Shown here piece after piece: positions 16,400 through 24,527 of a stretch of 64,000 bases of DNA (the first letter of the stretch is position 1; each line of letters starts with the position of its first letter). Origin of the DNA: DATARH01 sp036268425 (GTDB taxonomy: Bacteria; Pseudomonadota; Alphaproteobacteria; ATCC43930; CGMCC-115725); assembly GCA_036268425.1 (NCBI GenBank), contig DATAUE010000115.1, forward strand, positions 1 to 64,000, read 5' to 3'. The notes under the pieces are model-generated. The model was not told the origin of the DNA. It was given only the letters and a program-made list of their open reading frames with translations, and made no database searches. The translations under genes and the position numbers were made by a program.

Positions 16400-17605
16400 C
16401 TATTCCGCTGCTTGCGCTGTCCTCAACTGCACGGAATTGGGGCCGTAGCGGTCACGGTATGCGGTGGTGTCGATTTCTTCGAGGTCAATTTCGCCGGCCA
16501 ATACCCTGGCCTTCCATTCTTCCTGTGCGGGAATGTTGGCGTGGAATTCCGGCATCACCTCACGCGCGAACAGTTCGAGGCTCTCGCAGATATGCTCATG
16601 TGTGTTGTTGCCGGCCTGGTTGAGCAGGATCACCGAGTCGATGTGCGAGGTTTCAAAGCGCCGCAATTTACGCCGGATCGTCTCGGGCGACCCGATCAAT
16701 CCGCCAGACAACGCGCGCGCCAGTGATTCGGGGTTCTCGCGCTTCCACTTCTCGTACTCGTCCCACAAATTGACCGCGCCCGGCGCCGGCCGTTCGCGCT
16801 GCGCGCTTTGCCCGTAAAACCGCAGAGCGAACTGGAAGAACGGGATGCCGTCGGCGCGGCGGCGCGCTTCCTCGTCGGTTTCGGCGCACATGAAATAGGT
16901 CGTGATCGCGAGGTTCGGGTTGGTCTGGTAGTCGGCCAGCTTTTCCTGGCGCTTGGTAAAGGCATTGTAATAGGCATGCACCCAGGCATGCGCCGCATCG
17001 GCCGACAGGAACTGGAACGCCAAGGCGCCGAGACCGCGCCGCCCGGCCATCTCGATCGTCTCCAATGCCGAGCACGCAACCCATAATGGCGGGTGCGGTT
17101 TCTGGATCGGTTTCGGCACGACGTTGCGCAGCGGCATGTCGAAATATTTGCCGTGATGCTCCGACCCGCCATCTTTGAACATCGGAATGATGGCCTGGAT
17201 CGCCTCCTCCCAGATCGCGCGCTTTTCGTCGTAATCGACGCCGAACGGCTGCAACTCGGTGATGCTGGCGCTTTCGCCGGTGCCGAATTCAACCCGGCCG
17301 TTGCTGACGAGGTCGAGCGCCGCGATCCGCTCGGCACAGCGCGCCGGGCTGTTTGTCGTCAGTTGCATGATGCCGTGCGCCAGGCGGATTCGCTTGGTGC
17401 GTTGGCTCGCGGCGGCGAGGAAAACTTCCGGCGCCGGCGAATGGGAGTATTCCTCGAGGAAATGGTGTTCGACTTCCCAAGCATAATCGTAGCCGAGGCG
17501 ATCCGCCATTTCGACCTGGTTCAAGGCGTTCTGATAGAGCTGCAATTCGCCGCCCGGATGCCACGGGCGCGGCATTTGCAACTCGTAGAAGATGCCGAAC
17601 TTCAT
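16400..17605 (-). CDS. LLM-class flavin-dependent monooxygenase, second of two
   Basis: 401 residues starting MKFGIFYELQMPRPW at 17605 after an AAGGGGG ribosome site. Luciferase-family features: EVEHHFLEEYSHSPAPEVFLAAASQRTKRIRLAHGIMQL, ERIAALDLVSNGRVEFGTGES, then PPLWVACSALETIEMAGRRGLGAL. It is longer than its neighbour and closer to the alkanal monooxygenase/LuxA-like subgroup. The frame stays open upstream to 18988 as antisense of the MFS gene, but that part is Arg/His-rich shadow sequence. The substrate is unknown. Confidence 0.88.
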   Translation of the reverse strand: MKFGIFYELQMPRPWHPGGELQLYQNALNQVEMADRLGYDYAWEVEHHFLEEYSHSPAPEVFLAAASQRTKRIRLAHGIMQLTTNSPARCAERIAALDLVSNGRVEFGTGESASITELQPFGVDYDEKRAIWEEAIQAIIPMFKDGGSEHHGKYFDMPLRNVVPKPIQKPHPPLWVACSALETIEMAGRRGLGALAFQFLSADAAHAWVHAYYNAFTKRQEKLADYQTNPNLAITTYFMCAETDEEARRRADGIPFFQFALRFYGQSAQRERPAPGAVNLWDEYEKWKRENPESLARALSGGLIGSPETIRRKLRRFETSHIDSVILLNQAGNNTHEHICESLELFAREVMPEFHANIPAQEEWKARVLAGEIDLEEIDTTAYRDRYGPNSVQLRTAQAAE

Positions 17606-17719
17606 AACTGACCCCCTTCTGCGCCTCGACAGGATCATGCCGGGACGGGCTACAATCAACAAGCGCCCGGCGACGAATGCCTGGGTTTGGGCCGTAAAGC
17701 CGCGGAGAAGCAACGAGGC

Positions 17720-19018
17720 ATGACAGAAAATCGCGTCAGCGGCAGCCCCGGCGAGGTCACCCCTGCCTATGGGGACCCCTCGTCGTACGCCGAATTTGGC
17801 GCGCCCAACTGGCAATATACGCTGTGGGTGATGGTCGGCATTCAGTTCGTCAACACGATGGCGAATTCGGCGCTGACCCCGATCATGCCGCTGTTTCTGC
17901 CGGTGCTCGGGGTCCACAGCGCCAGTGCCATTGACATCTGGGCCGGCATTCTCAGCGGCACGACCTCGTTTGTCGCGGCCTTCGCCTCGCCCGTCTGGGG
18001 CCGGCTCTCCGACCAGCACGGCCGCAAGGTCATGCTGATTCGTTCGAGCTTTGCGATCGCGCTGTTTACCGCGCTGATGGGGGTGGCCGGCAATGTCTGG
18101 CAGTTTTTCGCGTTTCGCGCGCTGATGGGGGTGTTTGCCGGGTTTTCCAGCGCGGCGATCGCGCTGGTCGCGAGCCAGGCGCCGGAAAACCGGCTGGGCT
18201 ATTCGCTCGGCTGGCTGTCGACCGGGCAACTCGTCGGCTCGCTCGCCGGGCCGATCATCGGTGGGGTGCTCGCCGACATCACCGACAGTTACCGCATCCC
18301 GTTCTACGCGACCTCGGCGATGATCGTCGTGTCGCTGTTTCTCGTCATGTTCACGGTGCACGAGCAGTTTATCCGACCGCCGAAAGGCAGCGGCACCCGT
18401 TCGACGGTGGCGGCGCTGTTGATGCTGGTCCGCTCGCCGACCCTGCTGGCGCTGTTTTTCGTGCTGCTGATGGCGCAGTTCGCGGTGCGCACGGTGCAGC
18501 CGGTGGTGACGCTCTATGTCCAGGAAATGGTCGGCGATCTGCCCAATGTCGCGACCCTGGCCGGCCTTGCGTTTTCGATTACCGGCGTCGGCAACGTCGT
18601 CGCCGCGCCATTTCTCGGCAACCGCAGCGACACACTGGGCTATCGCCGGGTGCTGCTGATCTGCCTCGCGGGCGCGGCGCTGACGACCTTGCCGCAAGCC
18701 TTTACTCACAATTATTGGCTGTTCACCGCGGAGCGGTTTGCCGTCGGCCTGTTTATCGGCGGGTTGCTGCCGGCCGCCAATGCGATGGTCGGGCGCAGCG
18801 TCGCGCGCAACGAGCGCGGCGCCGTTTACGGCATGACCTCGTCGGCGATGTTTCTCGGCAATTCGCTGGGGCCGCTGCTTGGCGGGTTTATCGCAGCCGG
18901 CTTTGGGATCAGCTGGGTGTTTCTGATGACGGCGGCGGTGATCCTGGTCAACCTCGCCTGGGTCTATCAGCGGGTGCCGGAATTTCACGAACGAGAAGCG
19001 GAGATAGCTTCGAGTTGA
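17720..19018 (+). CDS. MFS multidrug-type efflux transporter
   Basis: 432 residues with about 12 membrane segments. The motif-A loop between helices 2 and 3 reads WGRLSDQHGRKVMLIRSS; the matching loop in the second half is FLGNRSDTLGYRRVLLICLAG. The N-terminus is a polar tail. It is of the drug:H+ antiporter type (MdtG/TetA-like) and is expected in the inner membrane; the cargo is unknown. The start at 17720 follows ACGAGG; an in-frame start 11 codons upstream is also open. It is divergent from the second LLM gene, 114 bp apart. Confidence 0.88.
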   Translation: MTENRVSGSPGEVTPAYGDPSSYAEFGAPNWQYTLWVMVGIQFVNTMANSALTPIMPLFLPVLGVHSASAIDIWAGILSGTTSFVAAFASPVWGRLSDQHGRKVMLIRSSFAIALFTALMGVAGNVWQFFAFRALMGVFAGFSSAAIALVASQAPENRLGYSLGWLSTGQLVGSLAGPIIGGVLADITDSYRIPFYATSAMIVVSLFLVMFTVHEQFIRPPKGSGTRSTVAALLMLVRSPTLLALFFVLLMAQFAVRTVQPVVTLYVQEMVGDLPNVATLAGLAFSITGVGNVVAAPFLGNRSDTLGYRRVLLICLAGAALTTLPQAFTHNYWLFTAERFAVGLFIGGLLPAANAMVGRSVARNERGAVYGMTSSAMFLGNSLGPLLGGFIAAGFGISWVFLMTAAVILVNLAWVYQRVPEFHEREAEIASS

Positions 19019-19100
19019 TCGTCGCCGCGCGCGATAACGGGAACCGAAAAAGGCCGGCCGCAGTTAGTCGACCATCGATCCATGTAAGACGGAGTGGAAA

Positions 19101-19376
19101 ATGGTTCGCCATCTGATGACGACAGCCGGTGCGTTGGCCTTGATGTCGAGTGTTGCCTTGGCGCAGGACGCCTCCTCGACGACGATTACCCGTACCCCTG
19201 ACGGGGTCAGCAAATCGACAACGGAACATCACGTCGATTCCTACGGCAACCCGATGACCGAGAAAAAGACATACAAGGACGGCACATCGGGCAGCTCGAC
19301 CTCCGAGAGCCGCACGATGACTGATCCTGAAAGCGGCGACACCGTTACCAAGTCTCGCACGACGACCGACAAATAG
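19101..19376 (+). CDS. Small secreted Ser/Thr-rich protein
   Basis: 91 residues. An N-terminal signal peptide (MVRHLMTTAGALALMSSVALAQ, cleavage after ALA) precedes a mature part of about 70 residues that is almost all Ser, Thr, Asp, Lys and Glu, with repeated short strands (TTITRTPDGVSKSTTEHHVD, TYKDGTSGSSTSESRTMTD, GDTVTKSRTTTDK). It is probably periplasmic or exported. The family and function are not recognised. A terminator follows, so it is a separate transcription unit from the sirtuin-like gene. Confidence 0.68.
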   Translation: MVRHLMTTAGALALMSSVALAQDASSTTITRTPDGVSKSTTEHHVDSYGNPMTEKKTYKDGTSGSSTSESRTMTDPESGDTVTKSRTTTDK

Positions 19377-19410
19377 AGCTTTTTGTTTCGCCACACGGCA
19401 AACCGGCGAT

Positions 19411-19445
19411 GACCGCCCCTCACGAGGGGCGGTCTGTTGCGTTTC
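19411..19445 (+). terminator. Rho-independent terminator after the small secreted protein
   Basis: A perfect 10-bp stem, GACCGCCCCT / AGGGGCGGTC, with loop CACG (19421-19424) and a partly T-rich tail (TGTTGCGTTT). It starts 34 bases after the stop codon. Confidence 0.75.
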
Positions 19446-19487
19446 ATGGTAGAATCGCCAGGAAAGCCGGGCTGGAGCTGGGTGTCG

Positions 19488-20204
19488 ATGAGGTTCTCGA
19501 GCCTGCCGAAAATAGTCGTGATGACCGGTGGCGCAGTATCGCGCGCCTCGGGCTTTGCTCCGTTTGATGCTGCGACGATGCCGGCGGGGTTGCGGCTCGA
19601 AGACGTCTTAACCCCGGACGGTTTCGCCCGCGACCCGGCCAGGGTGCGCGCGTTCTATAATCTGCGCCGCCGCGAATTGCTGGCGGCGCAGCCCAATCCG
19701 GCGCACGAGGCGCTGGCCGTGCTCGACGCCGTGCGGCAGCGCGAGGTGCTGATCGTCACGCGCAATATCGACGACTTCCACGAGCGGGCCGGCTCGCAGA
19801 CAGTGATCCACACACATGGGGAATTGCTGAAGGCGCGGTGCATGATCTGCACCCGCATCACCGAGCGCTATGACGATATCGTCGAGGCGACCGCCTGCCC
19901 GGATTGCGGCAATTCCGGTCATTTGCGACCGCATGTCGTATGGGTCGGTGAAGAACCGCTCCGCATGGCCACGGTTTATGAGGCGCTGACCCACGCAACA
20001 TTGCTGCTGGTGGCCGGCCTGCCGGCGCATGCCGAGCCAATACGCGGCATTATTGCCGATGCTCGCCGCGCTGGAGCCAGCGTCGTCGGGTTCTTGGCCG
20101 AAAGCGGCGATGACCACGCGCAAGACACGGGATTTGACGAACGGCAACTCGGCCCGATCGCCGAAACGATGCCGGCATTTGTTAAGAAGCTGATTGGTGG
20201 TTAG
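19488..20204 (+). CDS. Sirtuin (Sir2/CobB)-family protein with degenerate NAD-binding motifs
   Basis: 238 residues from the ATG at 19488; an in-frame start at 19437 overlaps the terminator and is less likely. It aligns along its length with CobB-type deacylases: LEDVLTPDGFARDP, AFYNLRRREL (the Tyr57-x-x-Arg60 pair of class III desuccinylase-type sirtuins), catalytic His110 in HTHGELLKARC, four zinc Cys (118, 121, 137, 140) and LRPHVVWVGE. But NAD-site motifs are altered: the usual GAGIS is GGAVS, TQNID is TRNID, the FR after the first loop is lost, and GTS is AGLP. The fold is clear; NAD-dependent activity is doubtful. It is convergent with the secreted protein gene, 13 bp apart. Confidence 0.8.
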   Translation: MRFSSLPKIVVMTGGAVSRASGFAPFDAATMPAGLRLEDVLTPDGFARDPARVRAFYNLRRRELLAAQPNPAHEALAVLDAVRQREVLIVTRNIDDFHERAGSQTVIHTHGELLKARCMICTRITERYDDIVEATACPDCGNSGHLRPHVVWVGEEPLRMATVYEALTHATLLLVAGLPAHAEPIRGIIADARRAGASVVGFLAESGDDHAQDTGFDERQLGPIAETMPAFVKKLIGG

Positions 20205-20217
20205 TGGTGGTGACCCA

Positions 20218-21153
20218 TCAATTCGGCACCGCGGTCAGGTTGAAGGCGCGCCACTCGGTGCTGAGCAAAACTTTGCCCCAGATGTGTTGGCCGATATAGA
20301 TCCCGCTCAGCGTCCAGTGCGACAAATCCTGATCGATTGCAGGAATCAACCGAACAAAGGTAAGCAGCCGTGGCAGCAAATCGACATTGCTGTGACGCGC
20401 TTCGCCTGTTTGCAGAAACGGCTCGCCGAGAAGTGGTAGAAAATCGTCTACACCAAAACGCGGCGGCTTGCCCCAGAACACAGCCATCCGGGCGGGTTTG
20501 CGCCGGCACTTCGCGATATACGCCGCCGTGTCGGCGAAACAAACGATATTCAATTTGAGCTGATAGAATATGGTCTGCTTGGCGGCCATGTCTTTAAGTA
20601 TAACGGAGGTCAGGGCGCTTCCCATATTCAAGTCGCACGATTGCACATCGCCGGACAACCGTTCTCCCTCTGTGACTGTCATATCGACGGTTTGGTGCAG
20701 GGATTTCAACTCCGACAATCTGTAAGGCTGTGCCGCATCTTTGCCGCGCAATGGTGCAGCCGGCGACAGGAACAAGTCGGATTCTCGTGGCGTGCCGCTT
20801 TTGTTGCGACAAGGCAATACCGTCCCGTTTTGCGCTAGATCAATCACCTCGTGATCGCCGTTTCGCTTCACTTTTACGGACGCCGCGGCAGCCGAGGCGT
20901 GAAATATCGTGTCGCCGTCTTGCCCCGACGAGCGTACAAACGCAGACAGCTTGCCGCCGGGTATCGACCATTGCGACACGACCCAATTCGGGGCGGGGCC
21001 GGTCTTGTCGTAAACGGCAGGTGGTATCCGGGCCGGTTCGTCAGGCTCCCGCAGACTGAGATCGCTGAAAGGCGGAGCAAGCTCTGTTGCGTTGCTTGCC
21101 GCTATCGGCACGATACACGACAGCAGCAATACGAAAACGACATAACAGAACAT
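20218..21153 (-). CDS. Unknown secreted protein at the end of the surface-glycan cassette
   Basis: 311 residues. The N-terminus MFCYVVFVLLLSCIVPIAASNA is a signal peptide, or a lipobox-like segment around LLSC. The mature part has six or so Cys (CRNKSG, QSCDLN, IVCFADTAAYIAKCRRK) that could form disulfides, and no repeats or membrane segments. I do not recognise the family. It is the last of four close minus-strand genes (38 bp after the acyltransferase) and shares their lower GC, so a role in export or surface display of the glycan product is possible but unproven. Confidence 0.6.
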   Translation of the reverse strand: MFCYVVFVLLLSCIVPIAASNATELAPPFSDLSLREPDEPARIPPAVYDKTGPAPNWVVSQWSIPGGKLSAFVRSSGQDGDTIFHASAAAASVKVKRNGDHEVIDLAQNGTVLPCRNKSGTPRESDLFLSPAAPLRGKDAAQPYRLSELKSLHQTVDMTVTEGERLSGDVQSCDLNMGSALTSVILKDMAAKQTIFYQLKLNIVCFADTAAYIAKCRRKPARMAVFWGKPPRFGVDDFLPLLGEPFLQTGEARHSNVDLLPRLLTFVRLIPAIDQDLSHWTLSGIYIGQHIWGKVLLSTEWRAFNLTAVPN

Positions 21154-21191
21154 ATTGCGATCACTTTACACGTGCCATCGCTACGGCCAGC

Positions 21192-21791
21192 CTAAAATAA
21201 CCGCGAATTCCATGAAGCGCCTCGCCGTATGACCTTGGCCGGATTGCCGGCCGCAACGCAATTTTCGGGAATACTGCGCGTCACAACCGAGCCGGCGCCG
21301 ACAACAGAACCGGAACCGATGTCCACGCCTTTGAGGACAAGACATCGTTGCCCGATCCAGACGTGGTTCCCTATGCGCACGTCTTTTGCCAGGTTGAGGC
21401 GGACTTTTGTTTCAATGTCGATGATAGAATGCATATCGCTGATCGTAACGTCGACGTCGCCGCCAAATAAGCAGTCGTCTCCAATCCGAATGCTGGCGGC
21501 TTCGTGCAACAGCAATCGTACCGCACCGTTCATTCCGACATCCTGGCCGATGCGCGCTACCGAGCCGGCAGTCGCATGCATGAAGAGATGTGCTGCATTG
21601 AAATTCCGCTCGATTTGTATCTCGGCGTGGCCGGTCATCTCAATGTGAATACCGAGGCGGTAAAACGGCGCCGCGATTTCGATGCGATTGTTGTCACCTG
21701 TGATGATGATGCGGCCGGTCCCGTTTGCCAGCACCTCTTCGGGAATTGCAACGGTGTTATTGCGGCCGCCGTCCTGAACAGCGATGGGCAT
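21192..21791 (-). CDS. Hexapeptide-repeat (left-handed beta-helix) acyltransferase
   Basis: 199 residues. Repeated I-G-x-x-x-x hexads run through the protein (RIGQDVGMNGAVRL, IRIGDDCLFGGDVDVTI), with the probable catalytic His in ISDMHSI and the C-terminal VRIGNHVWIGQRCLVLKGVDIGSGSVVGAGSVVTRSIPENCVAAGNPAKVIRR block typical of sugar O- or N-acetyltransferases (maltose/galactoside acetyltransferase group). It probably acetylates a sugar of the glycan made by its neighbours. It lies 38 bp downstream of the GT92-like gene and 38 bp upstream of the secreted protein gene. Confidence 0.87.
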   Translation of the reverse strand: MPIAVQDGGRNNTVAIPEEVLANGTGRIIITGDNNRIEIAAPFYRLGIHIEMTGHAEIQIERNFNAAHLFMHATAGSVARIGQDVGMNGAVRLLLHEAASIRIGDDCLFGGDVDVTISDMHSIIDIETKVRLNLAKDVRIGNHVWIGQRCLVLKGVDIGSGSVVGAGSVVTRSIPENCVAAGNPAKVIRRGASWNSRLF

Positions 21792-21829
21792 ACGGTTTCC
21801 TCCGCACTGTGGAATTTCCGCAGAATTTT

Positions 21830-23293
21830 TTATGATTGAAACGGGGTTGCGTAAACTTCGATCTCATCGAATTGCAAAATACATGGTTCACAAGCCGATA
21901 TCCGCAGATATTGAGCAGCGAGTGGCGTTGGCAACACGACGCGTAAAGGCATTGATCCAATCCCACCGAATGGTGCGTCTTGCCGTATTCGAACCACGTC
22001 CAGCCATGTCGTTTGATCATCGCTGATCTCGATGGCCAAATGTTGTGTCGCCGCAATCTCCGATGTTTTTTGACAATTATAGATGTGTATTTCTGCGATG
22101 GAAAACGTACCGAGAAGATCGACCATCCACCACGGGCGATCTTCGTGCAGCGTGGCGAACCCGAACCCTCCCGTCCGCAAGCCGTTATTCGCGTGCCCCT
22201 GGACGGCGTCCGGAGCGATGCAGCCGGATGCATCGTCGGGTTGTTCGGCGATCGAGCTTTGCCGGCTGGGTTTGCGCAATGCGACATTCGTCAGGCCGTC
22301 TGTCGATATGACCGTTTCGGTGCTCCAATCAAAAGCACCGGGAAACCGTTTCAACCAATAATTGGCGAGATACGGGTCCCAGACCTCGTTCGGCGGTGCC
22401 AACATCTTCTGGTCGCGGCCTTCCTCGACGACCCGCTTCCAATGCGCCACCGTATGCGATCCACCGCGCAAAACCCGCCGTTTAAGATCCTCAGCGGATT
22501 TGAACTGAAAATGCGCGACGTAAGCCGTAGCGATCATCTGCGCGCCGACGGCCGGGCGACGTACATAGGACAGTGCCCATTCCGGAAAATTCTGGGTATA
22601 TGAATCTATGTCGTCGCGCAGCACATTTGTGATACGCAGCCCTTCCATCTCATAATCATTCCAAAAATGCCAAAAGCCCCGGTAATGTTTTTTGACGTAT
22701 CCGACATTGGCTTTTTCGGCATCAATTTTGGCCGAGCGGCTGATCCATTTGGTGTGGATATCGATGTTGCGTGCTCGCCGCACATGTGACAGCAAAACGC
22801 TGTCGCCGTCACGGAACTTTTTGTAAGCATGCCCGTAAATCAACCAGTTGAAATAGATTGCGTCATAATCGTTCTTATACGGTGCCATGAATTCTTTGAC
22901 AGTCGACGAGTTCTTGAAAACAAAGAACTCGTCAATGTCGAGCAAGCTGAACCATTGCGTCTCATGTTTGTGATGACGCAGAAAATGAAGATAAATTTCG
23001 TGTTGCTGCGGCTGAGTGGGGTTGCGCTTGGGAAAATGCTTGAAGGTAACGAACGGCTTGTCCGTCAACACGAATGGCGCTAAAGCCCGGAAAAATTCAG
23101 TGGGGTCGTCGTCGTTTGAGTAGATATAAATATGATCAAAACCCAATGATTGATGATACGAAATCCATTCGGCAATGTCCCGCTCTTCCCATCGAGCGCA
23201 GGCAACGATCGAGTATTCGTATCGATAATGTGTCTGCGCATCGCTCAACCCTGGATCATCCAGCGCCGACGACACACCGGCATCCATCGGCAT
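21830..23293 (-). CDS. GT92-like glycosyltransferase fused to an F5/8 type C (discoidin-like) domain
   Basis: 487 residues. Residues ~25-300 form a GT92/Glyco_tranf_2_4-type transferase: SIVACARWEERDIAEWISYHQSLGFDHIYIYSNDDD at the start, then the metal-binding FSLLDIDEFF, and TKWISRSAKID. Residues ~330-487 are a separate beta domain of the discoidin/F5-8C type: NVALRKPSRQSS, RPWWMVDLLGTFSIAEIHIYN, LAIEISDDQTTWLDVV, AQYLRISACEPCILQFDEIEVYA. This domain usually binds carbohydrate. The fusion suggests an enzyme that holds its glycan acceptor. It follows the epimerase by 26 bp. Confidence 0.8.
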   Translation of the reverse strand: MPMDAGVSSALDDPGLSDAQTHYRYEYSIVACARWEERDIAEWISYHQSLGFDHIYIYSNDDDPTEFFRALAPFVLTDKPFVTFKHFPKRNPTQPQQHEIYLHFLRHHKHETQWFSLLDIDEFFVFKNSSTVKEFMAPYKNDYDAIYFNWLIYGHAYKKFRDGDSVLLSHVRRARNIDIHTKWISRSAKIDAEKANVGYVKKHYRGFWHFWNDYEMEGLRITNVLRDDIDSYTQNFPEWALSYVRRPAVGAQMIATAYVAHFQFKSAEDLKRRVLRGGSHTVAHWKRVVEEGRDQKMLAPPNEVWDPYLANYWLKRFPGAFDWSTETVISTDGLTNVALRKPSRQSSIAEQPDDASGCIAPDAVQGHANNGLRTGGFGFATLHEDRPWWMVDLLGTFSIAEIHIYNCQKTSEIAATQHLAIEISDDQTTWLDVVRIRQDAPFGGIGSMPLRVVLPTPLAAQYLRISACEPCILQFDEIEVYATPFQS

Positions 23294-23319
23294 TTATTGC
23301 TTCTCCATCGTCAATCGAT

Positions 23320-24303
23320 CTACTGATTGTTCGGCCAGGCATAGTAAGAACGAAACCATTCGACGAATCGCGGAATGCCTTGTGATAACGGCGTTGTTGG
23401 GGCGAATCCTGCGAGCGTTTTTATCGCATCGATATCCGCGAATGTTTCAGGTACTTCCGTCGGCGGGCATTCTGCATATATTATTACCGCTTTGCGATTC
23501 AAATGTTTTTCAAGAAATTCGACAAGATCGATAACACGCTCGCTGTTGTTGTTTCCGATGTTCAGGATGCGTAACGGGGTCGATCCCGTCGGCGGCGTTG
23601 TCGCGCTTCGCAGAACGCCGTCGACAATATCATCGATATAGGTGAAATCGCGCCGTAACTCGCCACGACCGTAGAGCGTGATTGGAGTGCCGGCGACGAT
23701 CGCGCGGGCGAAGCTGAAATAAGCCATATCCGGGCGCCCCCAAGGGCCGTAAACCGTAAAGAAACGCAAACCGGTCTGCGGCAGGCCGTGAAGATGTCCG
23801 TACGCATGGCTGAGAAGTTCGTCTGCGCGTTTGGTCGCGGCATAAACCGAAAGCGGCGTATCGACCCTGTCGCTCTCCGAAAACGGCAGTTTCGTATTGC
23901 CGCCATAGACGGAAGACGAACTGGCATAAACAATATGCCGCAATCGCGAAAGCCGCCGGGCCGCTTCCAAAACCGTGAGATGCCCCATCACATTGGCAGT
24001 GATGTAAGCAAATGGATCGATCAGCGAATGCCGAACACCCGCTTGTGCGGCAAGATGTATGATATTATCGATGTCGGGGTTGGCGGCAGTGAGCGGCGAC
24101 AACGCCGCAAAGTCGGAAACGTCACAGTGAAAAAAACGAAATCGCTTCTGTGTCGTCAGTTGACTGAGTCGAGCTGATTTAAGGCCGACATCATAGTAAT
24201 TGTTGAGATTGTCAACCCCGATAACATCTTCGCCGTCATTCAGCAACCGTTGGGCGACGTGGTAACCAATAAAGCCCGCGACGCCCGTAATCAGGGTGCT
24301 CAT
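23320..24303 (-). CDS. NAD-dependent nucleotide-sugar epimerase (UDP-glucuronate 4-epimerase-like)
   Basis: 327 residues from the ATG at 24303. An extended short-chain dehydrogenase/reductase: Rossmann motif LITGVAGFIGYHVAQRL, VIGVDNLNNYYDVGLKSARL (typical of UDP-glucuronate epimerases), IIHLAAQAGVRHSLIDPFAYITANVMG, catalytic Ser-x-x-Tyr-x-x-x-Lys in VYASSSSVYGG...YAATKRADELL, and RFFTVYGPWGRPDMA. It probably converts UDP-glucuronate to UDP-galacturonate for a surface polysaccharide. It is the first gene of the four-gene cassette; a 14-bp palindrome lies about 125 bp upstream. Confidence 0.88.
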   Translation of the reverse strand: MSTLITGVAGFIGYHVAQRLLNDGEDVIGVDNLNNYYDVGLKSARLSQLTTQKRFRFFHCDVSDFAALSPLTAANPDIDNIIHLAAQAGVRHSLIDPFAYITANVMGHLTVLEAARRLSRLRHIVYASSSSVYGGNTKLPFSESDRVDTPLSVYAATKRADELLSHAYGHLHGLPQTGLRFFTVYGPWGRPDMAYFSFARAIVAGTPITLYGRGELRRDFTYIDDIVDGVLRSATTPPTGSTPLRILNIGNNNSERVIDLVEFLEKHLNRKAVIIYAECPPTEVPETFADIDAIKTLAGFAPTTPLSQGIPRFVEWFRSYYAWPNNQ

Positions 24304-24426
24304 CGACAAAAAACCCTTGGTATGAAACCGAATTTTCTGGTCTCTCGTCGGGACCTGTCACGTGATCGTAGCCCTTTTGGCCGGCTGTCGTCCACTCTGC
24401 TGCCGTCGATTACGCATGCGCTGTAA

Positions 24427-24440
24427 CATACATATGTATG
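24427..24440. promoter_or_regulatory. 14-bp perfect palindrome upstream of the surface-glycan cassette
   Basis: CATACATATGTATG is a perfect palindrome located about 125 bp before the epimerase start, in the 224-bp AT-richer gap between the epimerase and the MlrC gene. It could be an operator for the cassette. No regulator gene is adjacent. Confidence 0.3.
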
Positions 24441-24527
24441 AGACCGGCATTTGTCGTAAATCTACTCTTATCCAACGATGGGATTATTTAAAATCTTCAA
24501 AGTTTTTCTTGGCGATCGACCAAGCCT

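Noticed and set aside
17606..18988. Upstream extension of the second LLM gene giving one 862-residue frame
   Set aside because: The extra ~460 residues are antisense to the MFS gene and are Arg/His/Gln-rich with no family pattern; a ribosome site and a family-like start lie at 17605.
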